Of a stretch of 64,000 nt of DNA, positions 1-10,309 are shown in pieces. The stretch is from Carya illinoinensis (taxonomy: Eukaryota > Streptophyta > Magnoliopsida > Fagales > Juglandaceae). Position 1 is the first letter of the stretch, and every line of letters begins with the position of its first letter. The notes under the pieces are model-generated. The model was not told where the DNA came from. It did not search any database and saw only the letters and a list, made by a program, of their open reading frames with translations. Location: positions 3,410,001 to 3,474,000 of the forward strand of contig NC_056758.1 in assembly GCF_018687715.1 (NCBI RefSeq). Reading direction: 5' to 3'. A program made the position numbers and the translations under genes.

Positions 1-500
1 ACTGGAAGTTCCGGTTTCAGTCCGGTTTTACGGATTATAGTAATAATATGTTGTTTACATATATTAAACTATTAGCCTATTTATTTTATAGTATAAATGC
101 ATTATATATATATCAAAAGTAAGTTTATATTAATTTTTATGTTATGAGATTGAAATTTATATGTTTCAAATGTTATATTAAAAATTATAAGATTAATTTT
201 ACATTATATAACATGTGCTATTTTATTTTATAAGAACAATAGATTTGAATAATAAGATTAGAATTCCATGTTATATTAATTAGAAATTTAGCATACAATA
301 TATATAATATAATACAAAAAATTATATATAATATAAAAAATTATAAATATATATACCGGTCTGGTTCGGTTTAAACCAGTTTTCAAAATATGAAAACCGG
401 TACCTCACCAGATTGCTTACAAACCAGACTGAACCGGTGGGTTCGAACAAGTCTAGTCCAGTTCAACCGGTTTTCTGGTTTTTTTTTTTTAACACCCCTA
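1..500. mobile_element. hAT-like MITE, right part (left end outside window)
   Basis: AT-rich core flanked by CCGGTT-rich subterminal repeats, ending with AACACCCCTA at 491-500. The same end and the same ACCGGTT-type subterminal sequence close the complete element at 21356-21843, so this is another member of that family. It lies in the PRP38 intron upstream of the first visible exon. The left end and therefore the target duplication (expected GTTTTACC, 501-508) cannot be seen here. Confidence 0.65.
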
Positions 501-703
501 GTTTTACCAGGCCGAAGTTTGATGTGGAGTTTGTAAGAGCGTTTGGATACTGAAATAGAGAGAAAAAAGTACAACAATTTTTTTATTAGAACATTTACTA
601 GCTTTTTAATGTATTATGGGTAGGATAGTTACTAGCTTGTAATTTGATTTTTTTGGTCTTAAAATTGTGTTTTTATGTTTGGTTGAATATAATGTTTTCA
701 AAA

Positions 704-927
704 GAACCCCTAGGGGTTGGCTCAAGTGGTTAGAGCCTTGGTCTTGGTGGTATATTTTGTCCAGGTCTAAGGTTCGAATAATCAAACAATTCTAAGTGGC
801 CATTAGACTGGGAGAATGTCCCTTTGAATTACTAGAGGTGCACTTGTGGGCTACTCCTTGTCAAGGGTTTGTGCACCCTCGGGATTAGTTGGCATTTTAT
901 TCTCAAACACCCAGTGCCAATAGAAAA
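704..927 (+). mobile_element. tRNA-derived SINE in PRP38 intron
   Basis: About 220 bp with a tRNA-like head: box A-like TGGCTCAAGTGGT near 717 and box B-like GGTTCGAAT near 771. The 3' end is GTGCCAATAGAAAAAA. It is flanked by 13-bp direct repeats with one mismatch, AATGTTTTCAAAA at 691-703 and AATGTTTCCAAAA at 928-940, which is the target duplication of a retroposed SINE. A 3' fragment of the same family sits in the mtSSB gene (20469-20525). Being RNA polymerase III-type and non-coding, it has no reading frame. Confidence 0.8.
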
Positions 928-1038
928 AATGTTTCCAAAACGTCTCTTTGCGGTTCTCATGGGTTTCACAACTCTTTAATTCTGCATTGGCTTTGTGCTA
1001 TTTTCACGTTAACATGAATTTCAATTTTTTGGGTGCAG

Positions 1039-4000
1039 ATACGTGCGAATACTTGGTGCTTTTTATCTGCGTCTCACAGGAACTGATGTTGATGTCTACC
1101 GGTACCTAGAGCCTTTATACAACGATTATAGGAAGCTGAGGCAAAAACTTCCTGATGGACGTGAGATCCTTAACACATTTAATCGATCTCTCATTCTTAT
1201 GTATACACTCGCTACCTTTTGGTTTTCTAACCTCTGATTGTATCAGAATTCTCCTTGACACATGTGGATGAAGTAATTGATGAACTTCTGACAAGGGATT
1301 ATTCATGTGATATTGCTTTGCCACGTATCAAGAAAAGGTAATTTGTTTTGTTTTGTTTTCTTTCTCAACAAGACATTTTTATTTTTAACTGGTATCACCT
1401 GAGAGTGTTGGGTTTCCATATATTTGTGTGTGATTGGACTCTATTGTAAGCTTCCTGTTCTGATTTTCTTTCTTTTGTTTATATGAATTTCTACAGATGG
1501 ACTCTTGAGTCACTTGCTTCACTAGAACCTAGACAGAGTGTCTTGGAAGATGATTTTGAGGAGGAGGAAGAGAAAGAGGAGAACGACCAACTTGATGGTT
1601 TTGAAGATGGGGCTCACGAAAAGGTTACACATTTACCTCACTATCTAACCTCTATATTTGATAGAAAGATTTGCAGGGAAGGAAAGGGTATGGAAGGAGA
1701 GAGTCAGAGACAAGTGTCATCTCTTGTTCAAGAATGAAATTGGGAGGGAAGGAATTTACAGTATTCTTTCTTCATCCTGACGGAAGTCCTATAATTTTCT
1801 CTCCCCAATGATACACCATATCATTTCCTCTCCTCTCCTTTCTAAACTCTCCAACATACTGGAAAATAAATGTTGCTTGCTGTTTCTTTGGAGTCTTTTT
1901 GTTTTTCTCAAATTTGTTTTATGAATTTTATCAGGACTATTATCGTGGGCGAAGTCCTGCTAGAGAAAGAGATAGGGATAGAAGACGTGACCGTGACAGA
2001 TACAGGTAGGATTCTTTGTAAATTTCTGGTTTTGGGTTTTCTCTTTTTGTGTGACTCGTAAATGAATATTTAAATGTTGTAATTGGCCCTCGTTTAGTCT
2101 TTTCAGTAAGTAATAGAAATTTTGTTATAAGCACATAAGATTGAAGTACATTGAGATGGGTACCAGAAAGTTACCTAGCTAGAAATAGATAAATAAAAAG
2201 ATTTACCTATAAAAAAAAAAAAAAAAGAACGATAAATAAAAAGATGCAAGAAAATCATGGAAGCTGTCTAAAGGAGAAGAGGGTTGATAAAGAAAGTCTT
2301 GATCTCCTCCATCTTCTCTTCATGGGCCTTGATATTTCTATCATTCATTTCCCTCCAAATACACCAAATAAGGCATGTAAGAACCATTTTCTACACTACT
2401 GAAATTTGTGGGCTACGACCTAATCCTCTCCATCAGTGAGAAAGATCAGCTATTATTCTAGGCACGACCGAAGTCAAACCAACTTGGCTAAAGAAATTGT
2501 TCCGCTGAGCACTAGCCACCTTTTTTTTTTCCCGATAGGTAAACAATTAAAATATTATTAATAAGAATGGGTATAGCCCAAGTATATACAACAGATAACA
2601 CCTATCTATCTAGGAGGAAGAAAGAGAAATTAGAAACTCATGAAAGTCCATGCTATTAAAATATACAGCTTTGGCCCAAAGAAAAAGAATTCTAACAAAT
2701 AATAATCTGATCTCCTTCATAGAACGCTCTTTGTCTTCAAATGTCCTGTCATTTTGTTCCTTCCAAATGCACCATAGAAGACATATAGGAGGAACTAGCC
2801 ACCTTTTAATGTAGTAGAAGGTGATCATACACTCCCACTTCTCTTGCACATGCAACACCACTCCATCATAACAAGGTATATTTTATTTAGGGGATTTGGG
2901 GCTAGTCTGAATGCTAAGAATATCTCAGAATGTCTGTGAATAATAATGAAATAGTTTGTGAATAGCAATAAAATAGTTTGTGAATAGTATTGAAAAAGTT
3001 TGTGAATAGTAGTGAAATAGTTAGAGAATATCTGAAAATACTTGAGAACAGTTGTGTTCCCAAATGGACCTTTAATCTGTTATGATAGACACTTATGTCT
3101 TCCTAACAGAATGTTTAGCTTTCTCCCCTAACGCAGGACCCTTATTGATTGTATTTCCATTCCTTATAAGTTTATATCTTGGCTCCATGCTTGCTTAGGA
3201 CTGTACAGAGCAGGCAAGGCTGAGTTTGTGGTTTTCACATTATTTAATTGCTTGGCTGCTTTCAAATGATATGACTTGAAGGGGTTTTTAAGTCAACATC
3301 AAGTCTCATTTTACACATGAAAGAGTTCTAGTAGCTTGGTTGGTTGGTTTCAACTTGGTCCCACCTGAGGTGGGTTTTCTGTTAACTTGGGCTTAACTAT
3401 ATGCATAAAGTCTTCCTACCCAGTATGTGAAAGTGATCTGCTTATCACATCTGGCACATTTTTGGTATTCTTCCTGTCGGCCCTTATTTAAGTTATTCAA
3501 TTCTGCTACTGTTTTGAGAATCATGAGCTTTACCTTACCGGAAGCTGTTGCCCTCTTGTTTGCGCATATGCAATTACCTGTGGTGTTCAGGTTCATGTTA
3601 CTGCCGTGGCATTTAAAGCCATTTGGTAGCTTAACTTTGCTTCCTACAGTGAATTTATATGATCCTGCCAGGTTTCTCTGTACTGACAGTGTGCAGCGAG
3701 AAGTATGATGGATCTTACATTACAATTAGATGCAATTATTATTCATGGTCTTTCTTGTCCCATGTCACTTAGAATTGGAATAAAATGACCCATGCTGTTA
3801 TGAATGTTGCTTTACATCTCTGATTATCACTTTTGTCAATGAGTGCAATCTTCTCCACAGTTTCAATTTATTTCCTCGCCTTAGACTTAGATATAGAGTA
3901 AAAACAATGGAGTATTTGTACTCTAAAGCCATTGAAGATGAGATGGATAGTCTTTCCCTATTTTTTGGTGGGTAAGCTATGAGTTTTCTCTTCTGCTGTT

Positions 4001-4951
4001 TTTTCTACAAAAAGACATGACTGAGCTTGTGAACAATAGGATGGAATATGGTCAATGTGAAAGCTGATATTTATGGGTGTAATGGAAGCTGTTTGTGCAA
4101 AAACATATGTAAACTGAGGCATGGACATGCGCGCACACGTCTGAAAACTATGGAATATTTGTGCTCTAAAGCGGTTGCAATCTTCTGTACTGTTTCAATT
4201 TATTTTCTCGCCCTAAACTTAGATAAAGAGTAAAGACAATGGAGTATTTGTGCTCTAAAGCCATTGAAGATGAGATGGATTCTCTTAGTCTTTCCCTAAT
4301 TTTGGAGGGTAAGCTATGAGTTTTCTCTTCTGCTGTTTTTTCTACAAAAAAACATGACTGAGCTTGTGAACAATAGGATGGAATATGGCCAATGTGAAAG
4401 CTGATATTTATGGGTGTAATGGGAAGCTGTTTGTGCAAAACCATATGTAAACTGACGCATGGACATGCGCGTGCACGTCTGAAAGTTGGTTACCATAAAG
4501 ACTTTGCTCTTATCAAAAGTGATGCGGTTAAAGCCACAAGTGGTTTTGAAGCAGCTTCCTGTTGTGCTACATCTCTTGAATATGCCAGATTTCATTTTTC
4601 TGTTAATGTGCCGAAAAAAGAATGATGGATAACTCTTTACCTATCAAAAAAAGAATGATGGATCAACTCTTGTGTAGTTGTATATTTGTTTCATGTGCCA
4701 TCGGTTTTCTTCCATTAGCATCTAAGAAAATCTCATTGCAGTTCTTTTTATTTGGAACTGATTAATCAAACTATATTTTTGAACCTTTTGTTTGTTTTAG
4801 AGTTTCTAATTTTTTGATTTTACAGTTGTATTGTTTTTTCCAATTTTGCAGGGATCGAGACTATGACAGAGACTATGATAGGGAACGTGGGCGAGGGCGA
4901 GAAAGAGAGAGAGACAGGGATAGAGAGAGGGAGAGGGATAGGGATAGGGAT

Positions 4952-4998
<47 letters not shown>

Positions 4999-5359
4999 TC
5001 GTTATCGCCTGAGAGATGAGAAGGACTATGGTCGTGACAGAGAGCGAGAAAGGGAGTGGGAAGGTAGAGAGAGGGAGAGGCGAGACAGGGACCGTGGCAG
5101 GAGGAGGAGTCACTCAAGAAGCCGAAGTAGAAGTAGGGATCGCAAGGATCATGAGGGTGGGGAACACCGGAAGAGACATGCACGCAGCAGTGCCAGTCCG
5201 AAAAGGCGAGATGGACCTGATGACAGCATCACCCGGGAAGAGCCAAAGAAGAAGAAGGAAAGAAAGGAGAAGAAGGATGATGGGACAGACCACCCAGACC
5301 CTGAGATAGCTGCAGCTAACAAGCTTCGGGCATCCCTTGGGTTGAAACCGTTGAAGTAG
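1039..5359 (+). CDS. PRP38: Pre-mRNA-splicing factor 38 (PRP38), 3' exons
   Basis: Nuclear spliceosome protein of the PRP38 family, which acts with the U4/U6.U5 tri-snRNP in activation of the spliceosome. Five exons are visible: 1039-1160, 1247-1337, 1497-1623, 1935-2005 and 4852-5359 (stop TAG). They join in phase to 305 codons plus stop. The first exons, about 95-100 residues by comparison with the family, lie left of the window. The PRP38 core appears as [20 protein letters not shown] and [12 protein letters not shown], followed by an acidic stretch ([12 protein letters not shown]) and a long Arg/Asp/Glu/Ser-rich tail. It ends with [20 protein letters not shown] and GLKPLK, the typical plant C-terminus. 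Intron 1935-exon/4852-exon is 2.8 kb and is swollen by LINE pieces, a tandem duplication and micro-insertions. The reading frame is intact, so the gene looks functional. Confidence 0.95.
2188..2245 (+). mobile_element. Micro-insertion: LINE tail stub with 15-bp duplication
   Basis: A perfect 15-bp direct repeat (GATAAATAAAAAGAT at 2188-2202 and 2231-2245) flanks a 28-bp insert that reads TTACCTAT, then a run of A, then GAAC. TTACCTAT plus A-tail matches the end of the LINE fragments nearby (reverse complement of 2521-2540). I read it as an extremely 5'-truncated LINE insertion in a PRP38 intron. Confidence 0.6.
2260..2515 (-). mobile_element. LINE (L1-like) 3' coding fragment, decayed
   Basis: The reverse strand translates, with stops, to the C-terminal region of plant LINE ORF2. 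[13 protein letters not shown] followed by [11 protein letters not shown] is the zinc-binding tail after the reverse transcriptase. It abuts a second fragment of the same kind (2521-2880) that reads [20 protein letters not shown]. Frameshifts and stops show it is dead. It lies in the long PRP38 intron, antisense to the gene. Confidence 0.6.
2521..2880 (-). mobile_element. 5'-truncated LINE fragment with poly(A) tail
   Basis: On the minus strand an open stretch (2861 to 2610) encodes the conserved LINE ORF2 tail ([18 protein letters not shown]). It is followed by a 3' untranslated part reading TTGGGCTATACCCATTC and TTTACCTATCGGG, and by poly(A), seen here as the T-run at 2521-2530. This gives the 3' consensus of the LINE family that seems to have produced the micro-insertions elsewhere. 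Antisense within a PRP38 intron; not capable of movement. Confidence 0.75.
2890..3075. repeat. MITE-like repeat with TTTGTGAATAG internal copies
   Basis: The motif ATAGTTTGTGAATAG occurs four times in a row with small changes (about 2950-3030), inside a segment ending CCCAAATGGACC. Similar GTTTGG/GAGATGAGATG-ended elements occur at about 38705 and 58850. Looks like a non-autonomous dispersed element in the PRP38 intron. Boundaries are approximate. Confidence 0.45.
3845..4484. repeat. Tandem duplication (~332-338 bp) in PRP38 intron
   Basis: Two copies, 3845-4146 and 4177-4484, share blocks such as CTTCTGCTGTTTTTTCTAC and GAACAATAGGATGGAATATG at a constant offset of about 332-338 bp. The join (4147-4176) carries part of a further copy of the block containing TATTTGTGCTCTAAAGC. 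The segment has no coding signal. It contributes to the 2.8-kb intron. Confidence 0.85.
4614..4663 (+). mobile_element. Micro-insertion: LINE tail stub with 17-bp duplication
   Basis: A perfect 17-bp direct repeat (4614-4630 and 4647-4663, ending GAATGATGGAT) flanks a 16-bp insert AACTCTTTACCTATCA that runs into the A-rich start of the second repeat. TTTACCTATC plus A is the end of the local LINE family. Interpreted as an insertion that kept only the final bases of the LINE. Intron of PRP38. Confidence 0.6.
4930..4998 (+). repeat. Coding microsatellite (AGGGAY)n in PRP38
   Basis: About eleven 6-bp units of AGGGAT/AGGGAC in frame in the last PRP38 exon encode an uninterrupted (Arg-Asp)n run. 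The 6-bp period preserves the frame, so unit number can vary without disruption. It is part of the charged RD/RE tail. Confidence 0.85.
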
Positions 5360-5872
5360 GTGCTAGGATCTTTTGTTAAATGGTGGTTTCCGTTAACATC
5401 GATGGATATATGAAGTTTGTTTGCCATTACTTGTAGTAGCAGCTGGGATTGCCAGTATTGGATCATGTATAACAGATCAAACATATGATTGTCAATATTA
5501 TATGAGTTTTCTCTTTGTGAGTAGCACAAGTTTTGCAGTGATGCGGATGACAAGATAACGTGGCGGCTTTGAGTGAAATCAAACAGAACGGACAGTCTCT
5601 AGTGCTAGATTAAGCTTAGAGAAGTTACTAATGTATATATGCAAGACTTTCCCGAGACAAGGAACCTTTGTCATCATCGGTTAAAGGCACAACCCTAGGT
5701 TCATTCTCTCGTGTAGTTCGTCAAATGTGATTTTTTTTTCACCCCATATCAGAACTTTTTAAGATTTCTGGAATCTGTATGATTAATTTGTGGCAAGCGG
5801 TCGGGCTCAAAGAAATTTTGGAAGAGAATCTTTCCGATGTTTTATTATTACTATTATTATTATTTATTTCTT

Positions 5873-5955
5873 TTAGAATTCCAGACCGGTTTAAGGTACA
5901 CCGCTTAATACGAGACAAGTCAAGCGGTGTGCCTTAAACCGGTTAAGATTCTAAC
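5873..5955. repeat. Near-perfect hairpin, MITE-like
   Basis: Arms of 22 bp, 5885-5906 and 5922-5943, pair with one mismatch around a 15-base loop. The left arm starts ACCGGTTTAAGG. Outside the arms TTAGAAT on the left matches the inverse ATTCTAA on the right, so the palindrome continues. It sits in the PRP38-eIF3a intergenic space, about 520 bp beyond the PRP38 stop. Could be a tiny MITE or a transcribed fold-back. Confidence 0.7.
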
Positions 5956-6525
5956 TGCAAATAGTCTTTTTGGAAAGAGTTTTTTTACTTATTATCTTTT
6001 CATTACTTATTAAGTGGAAAAAAATTAAAAGATAAAAGATCAAAACTGGTATACGATGTAGAGATGATGTATAATTATTTTTTTGAAAATATATTTTGAG
6101 GAAGAGGCATTTGTAAACTGTCTTGGAAGTTGGAATTTGGAAACTGAATTAATAATCTAATCTTATATTTTTTTTTTTCCGAAAAATCAAAACCGTCTTT
6201 AGAGCTTTAATGGAAATGAATTTGAGTAATAATATATATTTTTATTTACAATATTCATTTTGTTAGTATTTTTTTAACTTAAATTTTGAGTTTTAAACTT
6301 CATGATTTTTAGCATCTAGATAAATAAATCTTTTATAAATTTTTTAAAAATACATTTAACATTTTTCAATAAATTTTTGTTTTTTATTTAAAAAAGTAAC
6401 CTTTTGCGATCCAAACATGTCCGGCCTCGTTTAGGAATATTCGTTCTAGGCCCGGAATTAAGCAGTCCAAACCGCTAAGGAGGATGGACCTATTAAGAAA
6501 CAAAACCAAACAAAACAAAAGGCTA

Positions 6526-6534
6526 AAACCCTAA
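6526..6534 (+). promoter_or_regulatory. Telo-box AAACCCTAA of the eIF3a promoter
   Basis: AAACCCTAA lies just upstream of the inferred untranslated first exon of eIF3a, which ends at the donor at 6600/6601. Telo-boxes near the transcription start are typical of plant genes for the translation machinery and are linked to expression in dividing cells. The start site itself is not mapped. Confidence 0.6.
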
Positions 6535-7354
6535 ATGCACGTCTTGTCTCTCTGTTTCACATAGCGAATTTGGCGGCCCCTGAAACCACCATCTCTCAGG
6601 TAATTCTATCTCTCTCTCCCAATGTATCTAGTACTATGCAGAGAATGAGGAAATACATTACAAAGAATTTTTCTTCGAAACGTATTATTCATGAAATTTC
6701 AATATGTACGTCGGTTAGGAAGCTCGATAAAGTATTTTATTATCTTAGGCTCGTATAGAGTGGTCTTTGACATGGTCGACGTGCATTTGATGTTGAAGGA
6801 AAAGAAATCCTGATATATTTGGGTTTAAGCGTCTCTGACTTCGTTGTGTGAATATATTTGTTAGTTTTTTTTACTGGAATATCGATGGCGACTTGGAATC
6901 GGGCTATTCTGTAACGTGAGTGGTGTCATTTGATATAGGTTTATTTATTTATTATTTTTTTAAATAAGTAATAAGTAATCAGGCTATGCTTTGGGTCGAA
7001 ATTTGTTATTTTTAAAAATAGGAAACACCCATTTTGCAACAAAACCACACACACACGAATATATATATACGAATGTATATACGTGGGTAAATATGCATGT
7101 ATGTATTGGTAGTGGATTATTGTGCAACTCTGGGTGCAATGTAGAGGATCTGGACCCGAGATTTAAGTATGCTTGTATATTCAGTTTTTGCTGTGATATG
7201 ATGCTTTGCACATGACAATAATCTTTGGTCTGCTGGTAGATAAAGAAATTTAGAATTTTATTTACTTTTATCCCCTTTTGTTGGGCTGGAAAACTGCATT
7301 TATGTAATAATTGTGTCACTTGTTTCAGGCTATTGGTGATTTCATAGTGTCAGT

Positions 7355-10275
7355 ATGTCAGCTTTTGCCAAACCAGAGAATGCTTTAAAGCGAGCTGAAG
7401 GTGAGTGGAAGTTTATACCCTCTTTGGCTAAGTGTTAATATAATTTTTTCTACATCTAAAAATGGATTCTATCTTGATGTGCACATGTTGTATATCTCTA
7501 CCTAAAACTTCGATTGAGTAAAACGTTTCTCCTTTTTTTCTTTAATTACTTCAGTTCTTTGTTTCTCTTTTATTTTCAGTGTTGTGGGTGTGGATGTTGC
7601 TTACTTTGATGTTGCTAGTTAACAAATATAGACATACTTATGTGAGTTCTGTCTTGTCCTGTGGGAGATAGGTTTTAATGGTCTCTACTTTCATGATTTC
7701 CTTGTATCTGTTTCTAGTTCCTAACCAGGTGTAATCTCTTGTATACTTCCTATTTACTTGGGCTATGCCTATTTTAATATCAATATAAAATGTCTTGTTA
7801 CTTATGAAAAGATATTTTAGTTGACTTTTTTAATGCGTGGATGCAGAGCTGATAAATGTTGGTCAGAAGCAAGATGCCTTGCAAGCTCTTCACGATATTA
7901 TAACATCTAGGAGACATCGAGCATGGCAAAAGACACTTGAAAGGATTATGTTCAAGTATGTAGAGCTTTGTGTTGACATGCGGAGGGGTAGGTTTGCAAA
8001 GGATGGTCTGATTCAATACCGCATTGTCTGTCAGCAAGTGAACGTTACTTCTTTGGAGGAGGTGATTAAGCACTTTATGCATCTGTCCACTGAGAAAGCT
8101 GAGCTAGCTTGTAATCAGGCACAAGCACTGGAAGAAGCTCTTGATGTTGATGACCTGGAAGCGGATAAAAGGCCGGAAGATCTAATGCTAAGTTATGTAA
8201 GTGGAGAGAAGGGGAAGGATAGGTCTGATCGTGAACTTGTTACCCCTTGGTTCAAGTTCTTGTGGGAGACTTATAGAACGGTGCTCGAAATCTTACGTAA
8301 CAATTCAAAGTTAGAGGCACTTTATGCGGTAGGTCCTCTCTCAAACTCTTTTATTTTTCATGTGATTGTTTTTCATTCCTAGACATATTATGTGAATTTT
8401 GTCATGGTAATGTCATCGCTTAATTACGTAAATTGGTTATCAGAATTTTACTAATAGCATTTTCCTTTTGGGGTAGACGATTTGAGTTGCTTGTAGTTCT
8501 TCTATAGGTTCAATCTTATCTAAATGAATCAGCGAACAAGAATGTGTCTAGATGAATTAGAAAACTTGATCTTGCATGAATTGGCCAAAATGAGAGTAAT
8601 ATGTTTTGATCAATGGGTACTTGATAAGGTTTTTTGCAGTCATTAAAATGCTCTGTATGATGAGCTGGGTGCAGTATTTGGCCCACATTGTCGGTGGTGA
8701 TAAAAGCATGCTACATGTGCTTAAAGCACGATGCCCCATATATGAGGGAGAAGCATTTTTGGAGGGGTTTTCTCTAAGATGTGTGATTCAGTTAGTAATA
8801 TCTGTTGATTGTTACACGTCTACCATACTACATGTTTGTCAATTTTTATTTATTTATTTGGTATACAAATGCACCATGTGGAGCTTGATCCCATTTTTTC
8901 ACTTTCACCCTATTTTTCATAGAAAGGGATTGATGGGGGCGGGGTGCCATCTGGAAAACCGAGAAGACTTTTTGGGTTTGTACCTTTATTTGTAAGGGGG
9001 AAGTATTCGGGTTGTAACTTCTAAAAAAAAAAGTATTCGGGTTGTAACTTGCAGACAATATGCTGTTGCTTTTATCTGCCTATCAATTTATGTACTCTTT
9101 GAAAAAAAAAATGTGCCTCTGAATTTATGTTATTTTAATTTTTTATACCAGGTCTTCCCTCATATTATCAATGGATGGTGGCGTGCCCATCATCACTTAA
9201 ACTACCATGAGTTTTCTTTTGTGTTTATGCCATCTTTATGACCATGAAGGATCATAATTATAATCGTGGTTGTGAATGCTTTTCTACATTTGTGACGGTG
9301 TGGTTTGTGAAATGATTATTATGTGCTAAATAATAATCACCTTGCCAAAGAAAAGATGTTATTGTAGTGTTTTCAATGTCATGTGTAGATGACAGCACAC
9401 AGGGCCTTCCAGTTCTGCAAGCAATACAAACGAACTACGGAGTTTCGTAGGTTGTGTGAAATTATCCGGAATCATCTTAGTAATCTTAACAAATATAGAG
9501 ACCAAAGGGATCGACCTGACCTCTCTGCACCTGAGAGCTTGCAGCTGTATCTTGATACAAGATTTGAACAGCTGAAGATTGCTACTGAACTTGAACTCTG
9601 GCAGGTATCGGTGATTATTATGATTGCATTTATCTATTTGATTAGAGTGTAAATAATAATTTTCACCCAAATTTTGGCATCCGTATTTTTGTACTGGGCG
9701 CATGATTTCTATTTCTTGTCATTACTTTTCCTATTTCCTGCAGGAAGCTTTCCGTTCTGTTGAAGACATTCATGGATTAATGTGCATGGTTAAGAAAACC
9801 CCCAAGCCATCCTTGATGGTGGTTTATTATGCCAAGCTAACTGAGATCTTCCGCACCTCAGACAGCCACCTTTATCATGCTTATGCATGGTTCAAGCTTT
9901 TCACCCTTCAGAAAAGCTTTAATAAGAATTTAAGCCAGAAGGATTTGCAATTCATAGCATCATCTGTTGTACTGGCTGCACTTTCAGTGCCCCCCTACAA
10001 GCATAAGCGTAGTGCATCACATTTGCAACTTGAAAATGAGAAAGAGCGCAACTTGAGAATGGCTAATCTTATAAGATTCAATCTTGACCATAAACTCGAC
10101 AATGGAGAAGTGGTAATGTGATTTGTTCCATTGGATTTGCTTTCATGTTGTATCTACAATCAATATAATCGCATACTGATAATATGTACTTCTGCAGCTT
10201 TCACGGTCGAACCTTCTCTCGGAATTGGTAAGCTTGTAATGGTCACTTTATTGATACTCAGTTGCTGTGGGTTGG

Positions 10276-10309
<34 letters not shown>

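Noticed and set aside
4806..5183. Minus-strand open frames rich in Pro/Cys opposite the PRP38 tail
   Set aside because: Mirror image of the (RD)n coding repeat; low-complexity artefact.
6570..6758. Upstream coding exon for eIF3a
   Set aside because: No ATG, runs through a clear donor at 6601, and the known eIF3a N-terminus starts at 7355. It is leader sequence.
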